From Paraburkholderia sp. BL21I4N1 (GTDB taxonomy: Bacteria; Pseudomonadota; Gammaproteobacteria; Burkholderiales; Burkholderiaceae), in the NCBI RefSeq assembly GCF_002973525.1, contig NZ_PVEN01000004.1, forward strand, positions 248,001-312,000: a stretch of DNA of 64,000 nucleotides. Reading direction: 5' to 3'. Made by a program: the position numbers and the translations under genes. The notes under the pieces were generated by a model, which had not been told where the DNA came from, searched no databases, and saw only the letters and a list, made by a program, of their open reading frames with translations. Shown piece by piece: positions 19,387 to 28,997 of this stretch (positions within the stretch are counted from its first letter, which is position 1; each line of letters starts with the position of its first letter).

Positions 19387-20292
19387 ATGGAGATATCCCA
19401 AAGCGGCAAGGTGCGGCCCAGCGACGGCGCGCGGACCAGCGGCACGGCGCAGCGCGGGTCGGTCACGACCGCCGACGGCGTGACGTTGCCGCTCTACCGC
19501 TGGCCAGCGACTGCGCCACTACGCGCGACGGTGGCGCTGCTGCACGGTCTCGCCGAGCACGCCGGGCGTTATGCCGCGCTGGCTGCACGATTGAATGCGG
19601 CCGGCATCGAACTGGTCGCGATCGATCTGCGCGGTCACGGCGAAGCGCCCGGCAAGCGCGCTTACGTGAACCGCTTCGACGACTATCTGCTCGACGCCCA
19701 GGCGTTGCTCGACGCGGCGGCGCAAAGTTGCGCGCCGCTCTTTCTGATGGGACACAGCATGGGTGGCGCGGTCGCCGCGCTGTACGCGATCGAGCGGCTC
19801 GGCGCGAGCGGTCGGCGGTTGAACGGGCTGATTCTGTCGAGCCCGGCGCTGGCGCCCGGTCGTGACGTACCGCGCTGGATGCTCAAGCTGAGCCAGGTAA
19901 TCAGCCGTCTATGGCCGAGCTTCCCGGCGATGAAAATCGACGCCGCGTTGTTGTCGCGGCTCGAACCGGTCGTGAACGCCAATCGTAACGATCCGCTCGT
20001 GCATCACGGCGCGATCCCGGCGCGCACCGGTGCGGAGTTGTTGCTGGCGATGGCGCGGATCGAAACCGGCCGCGCGGGTTTGCGTTTGCCGCTGCTGGTG
20101 TATCACGGTACCGCCGACAAGCTCACCGAGCCCGACGGTAGTCGCGCCTTCGGTCAGTTCGCGGGCTCTCCGGATAAAACGCTCACGCTGCACGAAGGCA
20201 GCTATCACGAGACGATGAACGATCTGGATCGTGATCGGGTGATTGGGGCGTTGATCGAGTGGATTGAGAAACGCGTTGTAGCGAGGGGTTGA
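19387..20292 (+). CDS. Alpha/beta hydrolase, monoacylglycerol lipase-like
   Basis: 301 aa. Serine hydrolase with oxyanion region LLHGLAEHAGRYAALAARL (HGxxEHxxRY is the monoglyceride lipase signature), nucleophile elbow FLMGHSMGGAVAALY (Ser near residue 122), acid DKLTEPDGS and His in HEGSYHETMNDLDRD. Probably releases fatty acid from monoacylglycerols or lysophospholipids; substrate inferred from family. Divergent from metN with 241 bp between. Confidence 0.88.
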   Translation: MEISQSGKVRPSDGARTSGTAQRGSVTTADGVTLPLYRWPATAPLRATVALLHGLAEHAGRYAALAARLNAAGIELVAIDLRGHGEAPGKRAYVNRFDDYLLDAQALLDAAAQSCAPLFLMGHSMGGAVAALYAIERLGASGRRLNGLILSSPALAPGRDVPRWMLKLSQVISRLWPSFPAMKIDAALLSRLEPVVNANRNDPLVHHGAIPARTGAELLLAMARIETGRAGLRLPLLVYHGTADKLTEPDGSRAFGQFAGSPDKTLTLHEGSYHETMNDLDRDRVIGALIEWIEKRVVARG

Positions 20293-20357
20293 GCGAGAGC
20301 GGCTGGGCGAGTTCGCGGCACGACGCGGCACGACGCCGAACACCCCGCCACGCGCGC

Positions 20358-21161
20358 CTAGCGCTTCCAATCCGGCGGCCGCTTCTCGATGAACGCCTGC
20401 ACGCCCTCGAGCGCCGAGTCATCCATCATGTTGCAGGCCATCGTCTGGCCGGCGAGCTGATACGCCGCCTCGATACCCATCTCAAGCTGACGATAAAAAA
20501 GCCCCTTGCCCGCGCTGACCGCTTCAACCGGTTTCGCGCAGATGCTGGTGGCGAGCCGAGCGATTTCCGCATCCAACGCATCCGCCGGCGCCACGCGGTT
20601 CACCAGACCCTGCTGCTTCGCTTCGGCGGCGTCGATGAAATCGCCGGTCAGCAACATCTCCAACGCCGCCTTGCGCGACAGATTACGCGACAACGGCACC
20701 GACGGCGTCGCGCAGAACAGTCCCAGATTCACGCCCGACACCGCGAAGCGCGCCGTCTCGGCCGCGACGGCGAGATCGCACATCGCGACCAGTTGACACC
20801 CGGCCGCCGTGGCAATGCCCTGCACCCGCGCTATCACCGGTTGCGGCATACGCTGGATCGTCATCATCAGTTTCGTGCAGCGGGCGAATAGCGTCTGGTA
20901 ATACGCCAACGACGGCGCCGCGCGCATCTCCTTCAGATCGTGACCGGCGCAGAATGCGCGGCCCGCACCCGCGATCACGACCACGCGCGCCGCCGACGAC
21001 TGCGCGATGCCGGTCAGCGCCGTCTGCAACGCGTCGAGCAATGCTTCGGAGAGCGCGTTGAACGCGTCGGGCCGGTTCATCGTCACCCGCACGACACCCG
21101 GCACGCCATACGCGCCGTGTTCGATCTCGACTAATGAAGCGTTGCGCACGTCGGCGTTCAT
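20358..21161 (-). CDS. Enoyl-CoA hydratase/isomerase family protein
   Basis: Crotonase-fold protein, 267 aa, start ATG 21161 with GAGGA 8 nt upstream. Oxyanion-hole segments AGAGRAFCAGHDLKEM and ATAAGCQLVAMCDLAVAAE are present, followed by FAVSGVNLGLFCATPSVPLSRN. The second catalytic Glu of canonical hydratases (in the GLGLxPE-like position) is not present as such: the sequence there is GLFCATPSV, so hydratase activity is uncertain. C-terminal helix ALEGVQAFIEKRPPDWKR is typical. Probably acyl-CoA metabolism. Confidence 0.85.
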   Translation of the reverse strand: MNADVRNASLVEIEHGAYGVPGVVRVTMNRPDAFNALSEALLDALQTALTGIAQSSAARVVVIAGAGRAFCAGHDLKEMRAAPSLAYYQTLFARCTKLMMTIQRMPQPVIARVQGIATAAGCQLVAMCDLAVAAETARFAVSGVNLGLFCATPSVPLSRNLSRKAALEMLLTGDFIDAAEAKQQGLVNRVAPADALDAEIARLATSICAKPVEAVSAGKGLFYRQLEMGIEAAYQLAGQTMACNMMDDSALEGVQAFIEKRPPDWKR

Positions 21162-21264
21162 GGCCCGGTCCTCGTTGAGTTTGAATTCATGCAAGCCGCG
21201 CGTTGATGGCACGGCGCGTTAGCGGCAGCACGCCACACGGTGGTTCGGCGTCAGGTTCCGCGCG

Positions 21265-22188
21265 TCAAATCCCGGCCAGCGCACGCACATGCGCCACCAC
21301 GCTACGCCCGAGCGCGGACAGGTTATAACCGCCCTCGAGACAACTGACGATGCGCCCACGCGCATAACGCTTCGCGATCTCGCGCATCTGGTCGGTGATC
21401 CACGCGTAGTCGTCTTCGACGAGGCCCATGTTGCCCAGATCGTCCTCACGATGCGCGTCGAAACCGGCGGAGATGAAAATCATCTCCGGCTTGAATTCAT
21501 GCAGACGCGGCAGCCACATCATGTCCACCACCTCGCGCACTTCCATGCCTTTCGAACGCGCCGCCATCGGCACGTTGCACATGTTCGACGCCTGGTTGTC
21601 CGCGCCGGTGAACGGATAGAACGGATGCTGGAAGATGCTGCACATCAACACCCGTGAATCGCCGGAGAAAGCCGCTTCGGTGCCGTTGCCGTGATGCACG
21701 TCGAAATCGATAATCGCGACGCGCTCCAGACCGTGCACCTCGAGCGCATGGCGCGCGGCGATCGCGACGTTGTTGAAGAAGCAGAAGCCCATTGCGCGCG
21801 CCGGCTCCGCATGGTGGCCCGGCGGGCGCACGCTGCAGAACGCGTTGTCGTAACGGCCTTCGATCACCGCGTCCGTCGCGGCCACCGCCGCGCCCGCCGC
21901 GCGCAACGCGGCTTGCCAGGTGTGCGGGTTCATCGACGTATCGGGGTCGATTTCGGCGAGGCCTTCGGCGGGCGAACGGCTGCGAATGTAATCGACGTGA
22001 GCTTGCGTATGCACGCGCAGCAGCGCGGCTTCGTCGGCGAGCGGCGGCGACTCGCGCTCGATCAGCGAGTCGATGCGGCTCGCGATCATTTGATCTTCGA
22101 TTGCCTGCAGACGCGCGGGGCATTCGGGATGCCATTGCCCCATATCGTGCAACAGACAGTCGGCGTGGGAGTAAAAACCTGTTGCCAT
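21265..22188 (-). CDS. Histone deacetylase family amidohydrolase
   Basis: Zinc amidohydrolase of the HDAC/AcuC/acetylpolyamine hydrolase superfamily, 307 aa. Start ATG 22188 (AGAAGAG upstream) gives MATGFYSHADCLLHDMGQWHPECPARL. Active-site elements: VRPPGHHAEPARAMGFCFFNN (His-His pair), VAIIDFDVHHGNGTEAAF (Asp-x-His zinc ligands) and FISAGFDAHREDDLG (Asp ligand). C-terminal LEGGYNLSALGRSV is the glycine-rich/Tyr loop. Substrate unknown; acetylated small amines or proteins are possible. Confidence 0.92.
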   Translation of the reverse strand: MATGFYSHADCLLHDMGQWHPECPARLQAIEDQMIASRIDSLIERESPPLADEAALLRVHTQAHVDYIRSRSPAEGLAEIDPDTSMNPHTWQAALRAAGAAVAATDAVIEGRYDNAFCSVRPPGHHAEPARAMGFCFFNNVAIAARHALEVHGLERVAIIDFDVHHGNGTEAAFSGDSRVLMCSIFQHPFYPFTGADNQASNMCNVPMAARSKGMEVREVVDMMWLPRLHEFKPEMIFISAGFDAHREDDLGNMGLVEDDYAWITDQMREIAKRYARGRIVSCLEGGYNLSALGRSVVAHVRALAGI

Positions 22189-22387
22189 GATTCTCTTCTG
22201 CGGCGCGGCACCGTGATGCGCGCGCGGCGTGTCTCCATCCAGGGCGCGCGCCCTCGGCGCGCCAACATTTATCAAGTTACCACACGACGCGCGTACGACG
22301 TATCCACCACAGTTTTGCGGAAGGCGTCGGGTATACTGCCCCGAACCGTTTTCCCCTGTCTCTTGCGCACCGCGCCTTCAGCTCACT

Positions 22388-23617
22388 ATGACCGTCAAGC
22401 TTGCTCTGTCTGCACGAAACCGGCTACGCACCCAAACGGTAGTCGCCGCACTATCCGTCGCATCGTGCATGTTCATGGCAACTCACCCCGCGCAAGCGCA
22501 AAGCACCGCCAGGAAAGCGCCGGTGCAGATCGCGCAAAGTCAACCGCAGTCCGCCGTGCCGCAAGGACAAACCTTCGAGGAAGAAATCGTCCCGCAGCGC
22601 TACGCGAACAACGCCGCAGTGGACACGTTCATCAACGACATGGTGGCGCGCTACGACTTCGACCCGGACGCGCTGCACGCGCTGTTTTCGCACGTCAGCT
22701 ATTCGGCGACCGCGGTCAAGCTGGTGACGCCGTCGCCCTCGCCGTCCATCAAGAACTGGCGCGTGTATCAGTCGCGTTTTCTCGACCAGATCCGCATCAA
22801 CGCCGGCGTGCGCTTCTGGCGCGCCAACCAGGCCACGCTGCAACGCGCATACGAGGAGTTCGGCGTGCCGCCGGAAGTGGTCGTTGGCATTATCGGCGTG
22901 GAGACGATTTACGGTCGCTTCATGGGCAACTTCCGCGTGCTCGACGCGCTGACCACGCTCAGCTTCGACTACCCGAGCACCGCCAATCGCGAGGATCGCC
23001 AGGCGACCTTCCGCAAGAATCTCGAAGACTACCTGGTGTGGACCCGCGATTCGCAGATCGACCCGACCACGGTGCTCGGCTCGTACACCGGCGCGATCGG
23101 CATTCCGCAGTTTCTGCCGAGCAGCATCGTTCAATACGCGGTGAGCTACGACGGCAACAAGCAGATCGACCTGCGCACCAACCAGGCGGATGCGATTGGC
23201 AGCGTGGCGAACTATCTGCGTCAGAACGGCTGGGAAAACGGCCGGCCGGTGGTGTGGAAGATCGGCTCGGACGCCGGCAGCCTGGGCGTCGCGCAAGCCG
23301 CCGCCGACGGCAAGCCGGAACCGCATTGGCCGCTCGACCAGTTACTGCGTGCCGGGCTGCTGCTGAACGAACCGGACGTGGACGTCGCGGCCGAAGCCGG
23401 CACGCCGGTCACGGTGGTGGACCTGCCGTCGCCGGGACGCGGCACCGAGTACATGCTGGGCCTGAAGAACTTCTACGTGCTGACGCGCTATAACCGCAGC
23501 TTCTTTTATGCGCTCGCGGTTTATCAGTTGGGCCAACGCGTCAAGGCGCAGATGGAAGCGAGCGACGCGGCAAGCGCCGCCAAGAACGCAACGCCGCCGG
23601 TGGCGGCTTCGCAGTAA
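22388..23617 (+). CDS. mltB: Membrane-bound lytic murein transglycosylase B
   Basis: Cleaves peptidoglycan glycan strands with formation of 1,6-anhydro ends. 409 aa from ATG 22388. Signal peptide of about 38 residues ends PAQAQ; no lipobox Cys is seen at the junction. Catalytic Glu lies in VVGIIGVETIYGRFMGNFRV, followed by LTTLSFDYPS and SYTGAIGIPQFLPSS, QLRTNQADAIGSVANYL-type blocks of the SLT_2 domain. C-terminal tail is Ala-rich. Divergent from the HDAC-like gene with 199 bp between. Confidence 0.94.
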   Translation: MTVKLALSARNRLRTQTVVAALSVASCMFMATHPAQAQSTARKAPVQIAQSQPQSAVPQGQTFEEEIVPQRYANNAAVDTFINDMVARYDFDPDALHALFSHVSYSATAVKLVTPSPSPSIKNWRVYQSRFLDQIRINAGVRFWRANQATLQRAYEEFGVPPEVVVGIIGVETIYGRFMGNFRVLDALTTLSFDYPSTANREDRQATFRKNLEDYLVWTRDSQIDPTTVLGSYTGAIGIPQFLPSSIVQYAVSYDGNKQIDLRTNQADAIGSVANYLRQNGWENGRPVVWKIGSDAGSLGVAQAAADGKPEPHWPLDQLLRAGLLLNEPDVDVAAEAGTPVTVVDLPSPGRGTEYMLGLKNFYVLTRYNRSFFYALAVYQLGQRVKAQMEASDAASAAKNATPPVAASQ

Positions 23618-23685
23618 ATCCGCTATCGGCGACGCGAACCGGCTACTGGTTCGCAACGGTTCGCGACGTATTGCATCGTGCATAA

Positions 23686-23722
23686 AAAAGCGCCGGTCCT
23701 GGTTGAAAGGACCGGCGCTTTT
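23686..23722. terminator. Bidirectional terminator between mltB and cysM
   Basis: AAGCGCCGGTCCT...AGGACCGGCGCTT: 13-bp stem with short loop, A6 before and T4 after, between convergent genes (stops 23617 and 23747). Confidence 0.9.
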
Positions 23723-23746
23723 GCATTTGTTCACGAAGCCGCGTAC

Positions 23747-24649
23747 TCAGGCGGGAAACACACCCGTCGACAGATACCGGTCGCCGCGATCGCAGACGAT
23801 GAACACGATCGTTGCGTTCTCGACCTGACGCGCAACGCGCAACGCCACCTCGCACGCGCCGCCCGACGAGATGCCGGCAAAGATGCCTTCCACCGACGCC
23901 ATGCGGCGCACCGTTGCCTCAGCCGCGGCCTGGCTCACGTTCTCGACGCGGTCCACGCGGCTGCGATCGAAAATCTTTGGCAGATAGGCTTCCGGCCATT
24001 TACGGATGCCTGGAATACGCGAGCCCTCTTCGGGCTGCGCACCGACGATCTCGATTGCCTGATTCTGTTGCTTCAGATACGTGGACACACCCATGATCGT
24101 GCCGGTTGTACCCATGGACGACACGAAGTGCGTAATGCGCCCCTCGGTATCGCGCCAGATTTCCGGACCCGTGCCTTCGACGTGCGCCGCCGGATTGTCC
24201 GGATTTGCGAACTGATCGAGGATGATGCCCTTGCCTTCGCGCTGCATCTGCTCGGCGAGATCGCGGGCGTACTCCATGCCGCCGGTAACCGGCGTCAGGA
24301 TGATCTGGGCGCCGTATGCAGCCATGCTCTGACGCCGCTCGATCGACAGATCTTCCGGCATGATCAGCACCATCTTGTAGCCGCGGATCGCGGCCGCCAT
24401 GGCCAGCGCAATGCCGGTGTTGCCGCTGGTCGATTCGATCAGCGTGTCGCCCGGCTTGATGCGGCCGCGCGCTTCCGCTTTCTTGATCATCGACAGCGCC
24501 GGACGGTCCTTCACCGACCCCGCCGGATTATTGCCCTCGAGCTTCGCAAGGATCACGTTATTGCGGCTGCGAATCTCGTCGTCTGGAAGCCGGACGAGTT
24601 GCACGAGCGGCGTATTGCCGATCGTGTCTTCAATCGTTTTGTAAGCCAT
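23747..24649 (-). CDS. cysM: Cysteine synthase B (O-acetylserine sulfhydrylase)
   Basis: PLP enzyme making cysteine from O-acetylserine (CysM can also use thiosulfate). 300 aa from ATG 24649 (MAYKTIEDTIGNTPLVQL). PLP lysine in NPAGSVKDRPALSMI (around residue 40), Asn/Ser/Thr binding loop IESTSGNTGIALAMA, phosphate loop SSMGTTGTIMGVSTYL. EGSRIPGIRKWPEAYLP is the CysM-type rather than CysK-type region. Single gene. Confidence 0.95.
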   Translation of the reverse strand: MAYKTIEDTIGNTPLVQLVRLPDDEIRSRNNVILAKLEGNNPAGSVKDRPALSMIKKAEARGRIKPGDTLIESTSGNTGIALAMAAAIRGYKMVLIMPEDLSIERRQSMAAYGAQIILTPVTGGMEYARDLAEQMQREGKGIILDQFANPDNPAAHVEGTGPEIWRDTEGRITHFVSSMGTTGTIMGVSTYLKQQNQAIEIVGAQPEEGSRIPGIRKWPEAYLPKIFDRSRVDRVENVSQAAAEATVRRMASVEGIFAGISSGGACEVALRVARQVENATIVFIVCDRGDRYLSTGVFPA

Positions 24650-24934
24650 ATCGTTTCTGGTGCCGTCGCTGCGGGGAGTCTTCAATCTGTCGATTCTAAA
24701 CCACCGTGCCCGCGGTTGCCGTGCGGCCCTTCTGCCCGCATGGATGCAGGCGCGCGCATCATCCAGCGCGCATGGTGCGAACCACGCAAAAAGCCCGCGA
24801 CGTAGCGCCGCGGGAGCCAGTCATCTGCATGACAGCTGAAGGAGTGTGCTGAACAACTCCGGGGACGAGAAGGGGTACGACACGAGCGAGCCGCGCGCGC
24901 GACGACACACGCCACGAACGCGGCCCGCGTCAGG
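24650..24934. other. Intergenic region between cysM and comEA-like gene
   Basis: 285 bp with no credible gene. It holds a terminator-like hairpin at 24788-24814 for leftward transcripts and presumably the cysM promoter. Confidence 0.5.
24788..24814 (-). terminator. Likely terminator downstream of the comEA-like gene
   Basis: On the minus strand CCCGCG-N9-CGCGGG followed by CTTTTTG. It lies about 120 bp after the comEA-like stop. Confidence 0.65.
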
Positions 24935-25300
24935 CTATTTCTTTACCGCCACGGTGGTATTGGCTTTGGGTGCGTTGGCCGGAGTGGCCGCGGCCTTGTT
25001 CGATGCAGACGCCGCAGCTTGCGTGTTAGGAGCCGCGCCAGCCGGACCGACAGCGAGACCCTCCGCCTGCAGGCGCTCGACGGTATGCCCGCCCATGCCT
25101 TTGACGCGCTTGCCGAGATCCGACGGGTCCTTGAACGGACCATGCGCTGTACGCTCTTCGAGAATGGCTTTCGCTTTGGCAGGACCGATGCCCTTGATGC
25201 CGCGCAGCGCGTCTTCGTTCGCCGTGTTGACGTCGACCGCCGCGTACGCGTGGCCGAAAGCGGCGAGCATCGCCGCGGTAACCAGAATTTTTCGAAACAT
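24935..25300 (-). CDS. ComEA-like helix-hairpin-helix DNA-binding protein
   Basis: Secreted/periplasmic DNA-binding protein, 121 aa. Start ATG 25300 gives a signal peptide (MFRKILVTAAMLAAFGHAYA, cut before AVDVN). Two HhH motifs: VDVNTANEDALRGIKGIGPAKAKAIL and DPSDLGKRVKGMGGHTVERLQ (residues ~22-75). The C-terminal ~40 residues are Ala/Lys/Thr/Asn-rich low complexity. ComEA homologues take up DNA during transformation; no other competence gene is adjacent, so the role is inferred. Confidence 0.85.
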   Translation of the reverse strand: MFRKILVTAAMLAAFGHAYAAVDVNTANEDALRGIKGIGPAKAKAILEERTAHGPFKDPSDLGKRVKGMGGHTVERLQAEGLAVGPAGAAPNTQAAASASNKAAATPANAPKANTTVAVKK

Positions 25301-25377
25301 ATGGAATCTCCCTCGTACAACCGGTTGGCGACCATCACCAACCGGGAGATTCCACTTTACAGAGGTGTCCGGACTAA

Positions 25378-26370
25378 TTAAACCTGGCCGAATAGCCAAT
25401 GGACGTAGCGGTCGACACCTTCCTGCACGCTCAGGAACGGCGCGTCGTAGCCGGCCGCGCGCAGCTTGCTCTGGTCAGCCTGCGTGAAGCACTGATACTT
25501 GCCGCGCAGCGCGTCGGGGAACGGAATGTATTCGATCAGCCCGCGCTGCACCTGATCCGCGAGCGACAACGCCGGTTCATTGTTCAGCCCACGCAACGTG
25601 TTGACCACGGTGCTCGCGATGTCGTTGAACGGTTGCGCGCGCCCGCTGCCCAGATTGAAGATGCCCGACTTGTCCGGATTATCGAAGAAGAACAGGTTGA
25701 CCTTCACCACGTCTTCGATCGAGACGAAATCGCGTGTCTGCTCGCCCGCGGCGTAGCCGTTGTATTCGCCGAACAGCTTGACCTTGCCTTCGGCGCGGAA
25801 CTGGTTGAAGTTGTGAAACGCCACCGACGCCATGCGCCCCTTATGCGTTTCTCGCGGCCCATAAACGTTGAAGTAACGGAAGCCGGCAATCTGGCTCTTC
25901 GCGGTGGGCAGCACGCGGCGAATCACCTGGTCGAACAGGAACTTCGAATAGCCGTACACGTTCAGCGGCTGCTCGACTTCGCGCTCTTCGACGAAACGGC
26001 TCGAACCACCGTACGTAGCCGCCGACGACGCGTACAGAAACTGGATGTTCTGCGCGAGGCAAACATCGAGTACGTCTCGGCTGTAGCGGAAGTTGTTGTC
26101 CATCATGTAGCGGCCGTCGGTTTCCATCGTGTCCGAGCAGGCGCCTTCGTGGAAAATCGCGCGCACCTTGCCGAAGTCGCCGCGCCTGAAGCGTTCGACG
26201 AATTCGGTTTTGTCGAGGTAGTCGTCGATTTCGCAGTCGACCAGGTTCTTGAACTTGTCGGCGCGCGTGAGGTTGTCCACGGCGATGATGCGTTGTTCGC
26301 CGCGCTCGTTGAGCGCCTTCACGAGATTGCTGCCGATAAAGCCGGCCGCGCCGGTGACGATGACAGTCAT
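25378..26370 (-). CDS. hldD: ADP-glycero-manno-heptose 6-epimerase
   Basis: Converts ADP-D-glycero-D-manno-heptose to the L,D form for LPS inner core. 330 aa SDR-family enzyme: NAD(P) motif [16 protein letters not shown] at the N-terminus, [21 protein letters not shown] (HldD-specific), SSAATYGG and catalytic YGYSKFLFD (Tyr and Lys). C-terminal [16 protein letters not shown] is also HldD-specific. Downstream of hldE in the same direction. Confidence 0.96.
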   Translation of the reverse strand: MTVIVTGAAGFIGSNLVKALNERGEQRIIAVDNLTRADKFKNLVDCEIDDYLDKTEFVERFRRGDFGKVRAIFHEGACSDTMETDGRYMMDNNFRYSRDVLDVCLAQNIQFLYASSAATYGGSSRFVEEREVEQPLNVYGYSKFLFDQVIRRVLPTAKSQIAGFRYFNVYGPRETHKGRMASVAFHNFNQFRAEGKVKLFGEYNGYAAGEQTRDFVSIEDVVKVNLFFFDNPDKSGIFNLGSGRAQPFNDIASTVVNTLRGLNNEPALSLADQVQRGLIEYIPFPDALRGKYQCFTQADQSKLRAAGYDAPFLSVQEGVDRYVHWLFGQV

Positions 26371-26464
26371 GATGATCCTGCGGTAATGAGTTTCAGCCGA
26401 CGCCCCGCGAATCCCCGTGCCGTGCCGTCAAGGCGCGCGTGACGAGAGATCCGGCGGGCCTGCG

Positions 26465-27472
26465 TCAATGAAAGAGTTCGTCGTAATTGACGGTGGCCGT
26501 GCCGAGTTTACCGACCACGATACCGGCCGCGCGATTCGCGAGGCCGACCGCGTCGATCAGCGTGAGACCCGCGCCCAGCATGGCGGCGAGCGTCGCGATC
26601 ACGGTGTCGCCGGCACCCGAGACATCATACACTTCACGTGCATCCGCCGAGGCGTGCAGGATGCCGTCGTCGGAGAAGAGCGTCATGCCCTCTTCCGAAC
26701 GCGTCAGCAGCAGGGCCTTGAACTGCAGATCGGTGCGCAACTTCGTGACACGCGCGAGCAGGTCTTCTTCGGATTTCCACTGACCGACCACCTCGCGCAA
26801 CTCGGCGCGATTCGGCGTGATCAGCGTGGCGCCGCGATAGCGCTCCCAGTCGTCGCCCTTCGGGTCGACCAGCACCGCCTTGCCGGCCGCGTGCGCCTTG
26901 GCGATCATTTGCGTGACGTGGGTCAGGCCGCCCTTCGCGTAATCGGACATCAGGATCACGTCGTGCGACGGCAGCAGTTCGTCGAAACGCGCGAGGCCCG
27001 CGAGCAGGACTTCATGCGCCGGCGAGTTCTCGAAGTCGACGCGCAGCAACTGCTGCTGGCGCGACAGCACGCGCAACTTGATCGTGGTGAGCAACGCCGG
27101 ATCGCGTTCGAGGTGCGGCGTCACGCCGCTTTCGCCGAGCAATTGCACGATGCGCTCGCCGGGTTCGTCGTGACCGACCACACACAGCAAACCGGCCTGC
27201 GCGCCGAGCGCAACCGCATTGCGCGCGACGTTCGCCGCGCCGCCCAGACGGTCTTCCTGGCGCTGCACGTGCACGACCGGCACCGGCGCTTCCGGCGAAA
27301 TGCGGTTCACATCGCCGAACCAGTAACGGTCGAGCATCACGTCGCCGACCACCAGCACGCGCGCGGCGGCGAGCTGCTGGCGCGGCACCGCGATGAGGGC
27401 CGGCGCCGGCGTGGATGCCGCGGCTCCGGGCAAGGTCTCAGACATCGGCCGGAAGTTCAGAGGGTTGGGCAT
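26465..27472 (-). CDS. hldE: D-glycero-beta-D-manno-heptose-7-phosphate kinase
   Basis: PfkB-family sugar kinase (RfaE domain I only), making heptose 1,7-bisphosphate. 335 aa from ATG 27472, which has GGA 7 nt upstream; ATG 27445 ([11 protein letters not shown]) is an alternative. Motifs: [32 protein letters not shown], and the PfkB C-terminal signature [17 protein letters not shown] with catalytic Asp. No nucleotidyltransferase domain follows, so the adenylyl transfer must be encoded elsewhere, as usual in beta-proteobacteria. The start overlaps the end of ugd by 35 bp. Confidence 0.92.
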   Translation of the reverse strand: MPNPLNFRPMSETLPGAAASTPAPALIAVPRQQLAAARVLVVGDVMLDRYWFGDVNRISPEAPVPVVHVQRQEDRLGGAANVARNAVALGAQAGLLCVVGHDEPGERIVQLLGESGVTPHLERDPALLTTIKLRVLSRQQQLLRVDFENSPAHEVLLAGLARFDELLPSHDVILMSDYAKGGLTHVTQMIAKAHAAGKAVLVDPKGDDWERYRGATLITPNRAELREVVGQWKSEEDLLARVTKLRTDLQFKALLLTRSEEGMTLFSDDGILHASADAREVYDVSGAGDTVIATLAAMLGAGLTLIDAVGLANRAAGIVVGKLGTATVNYDELFH

Positions 27473-28841
27473 AAGGGCGTCCAATCGAGTGATAGTCGAT
27501 GCCGATCTCGGTCATCGCGTCCGGTTCGTACAGGTTGCGGCCGTCGAAAATCAGCGGCGACTTCAGCACGGATTTCAGATGCAGGAAATCCGGGCTCTTG
27601 AATTCCTTCCATTCGGTGACGATCACGAGCGCGTCGGCGCCGGTGAGCGTTTCGTCCTGCGTCCCGGTGAAGGTCAGACGCGCGAGTTGCTCCGGCGCGT
27701 CGTGCAGATCGAGCGCGAAAACGCGACGCGCTTCGGCCACCGCCACCGGATCGTACGCGCGCACCTGCGCGCCGCGCGCCAGCAGTTCGGCGATCACGCG
27801 ACGGCTCGGTGCCTCGCGCATGTCGTCGGTATTCGGCTTGAACGCGAGACCCCAGACGGCGAACGTGCGGCCGTTCAGATCGTCGCCGAGCTTCGCCGCG
27901 ATCTTGTTCACCAGCACGTCTTTCTGGTGGTGGTTGACGTCTTCGACCGCTTCGAGAATGCGCAGCGGATGACCGCTTTCGCTCGCCGTGCGGATCAGCG
28001 CCTGCACGTCTTTCGGGAAGCACGAGCCGCCGTAGCCGCAACCGGCATACAGGAAGTGATAACCGATCCGCGGGTCCGAGCCGATGCCGCGACGCACCGC
28101 TTCGATATCGGCGCCGACGCGGTCCGCCAGATTCGACATTTCGTTCATGAACGAGATGCGCGTGGCGAGCATGGCGTTGGCAGCGTATTTGGTGAATTCG
28201 GCCGAGCGCACGTCCATGTACAGCGTGCGTTCGTGATTGCGGTTGAACGGCGCGTACAGGCGCTTCATCAGTTCGCGGGCGCGCATGCCGGACTCATCTT
28301 CGTCGTGGCCGAGCACGATGCGATCGGGACGCATGAAGTCGTCGACCGCTGCGCCTTCCTTCAGGAACTCGGGATTCGACACCACCGAGAAGCGGTGCTG
28401 CTCGCTATCGGCGAGACCGCGTTTGGCCAGCTCTTCTTCGACCACCGCGCGCACGCGCTGCGCCGTACCGACCGGGACCGTCGATTTGTCGACGATCACC
28501 TTGAAGCCGGTCATCGTGCGGCCGATGTTGCGAGCCGCTTCGAGCACGTATTGCAGATCGGCCGAGCCGTCTTCGTCGGGCGGCGTGCCGACGGCGATGA
28601 ACTGCACCTCGCCGTGCGCCACGCTCGCTTCGATATCGGTCGAAAACGTAATGCGGCGCGCCGCGCGCGTGCGGTTGATGATTTCCAGCAAGCCCGGCTC
28701 GTGAATCGGCACGCCGCCGTTGTTGAGGATCTCGATCTTGCGCGGATCGACGTCGAGACAGAATACGTCGTGGCCGATTTCGGCGAGGCACGCGCCAGTG
28801 ACGAGGCCCACATAGCCCGTGCCGATAATGGTGATTTTCAT
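27438..28841 (-). CDS. ugd: UDP-glucose 6-dehydrogenase
   Basis: Oxidises UDP-glucose to UDP-glucuronate with two NAD+, providing precursor for exopolysaccharide and Ara4N modification of LPS. 467 aa. N-terminal NAD fold [57 protein letters not shown], and the catalytic cysteine loop [16 protein letters not shown] (Cys near residue 270). C-terminal UDP-binding domain [20 protein letters not shown]. Upstream neighbour is lapB. Confidence 0.97.
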   Translation of the reverse strand: MKITIIGTGYVGLVTGACLAEIGHDVFCLDVDPRKIEILNNGGVPIHEPGLLEIINRTRAARRITFSTDIEASVAHGEVQFIAVGTPPDEDGSADLQYVLEAARNIGRTMTGFKVIVDKSTVPVGTAQRVRAVVEEELAKRGLADSEQHRFSVVSNPEFLKEGAAVDDFMRPDRIVLGHDEDESGMRARELMKRLYAPFNRNHERTLYMDVRSAEFTKYAANAMLATRISFMNEMSNLADRVGADIEAVRRGIGSDPRIGYHFLYAGCGYGGSCFPKDVQALIRTASESGHPLRILEAVEDVNHHQKDVLVNKIAAKLGDDLNGRTFAVWGLAFKPNTDDMREAPSRRVIAELLARGAQVRAYDPVAVAEARRVFALDLHDAPEQLARLTFTGTQDETLTGADALVIVTEWKEFKSPDFLHLKSVLKSPLIFDGRNLYEPDAMTEIGIDYHSIGRPYAQPSELPADV

Positions 28842-28997
28842 ACGCTTTCCGGTAGAGGGTTCCGGTGATGATTCCCGGCGATGAAGCCGGTCATGAACAC
28901 ATTGCTGCGATAGCCGCTCGCGTGGACGCTGGCGCCCCGCGCCTGATGCGGCGGGTGCGCGACGGTCCGATTAATGGCCGACGCGGCCGCCATGGCG

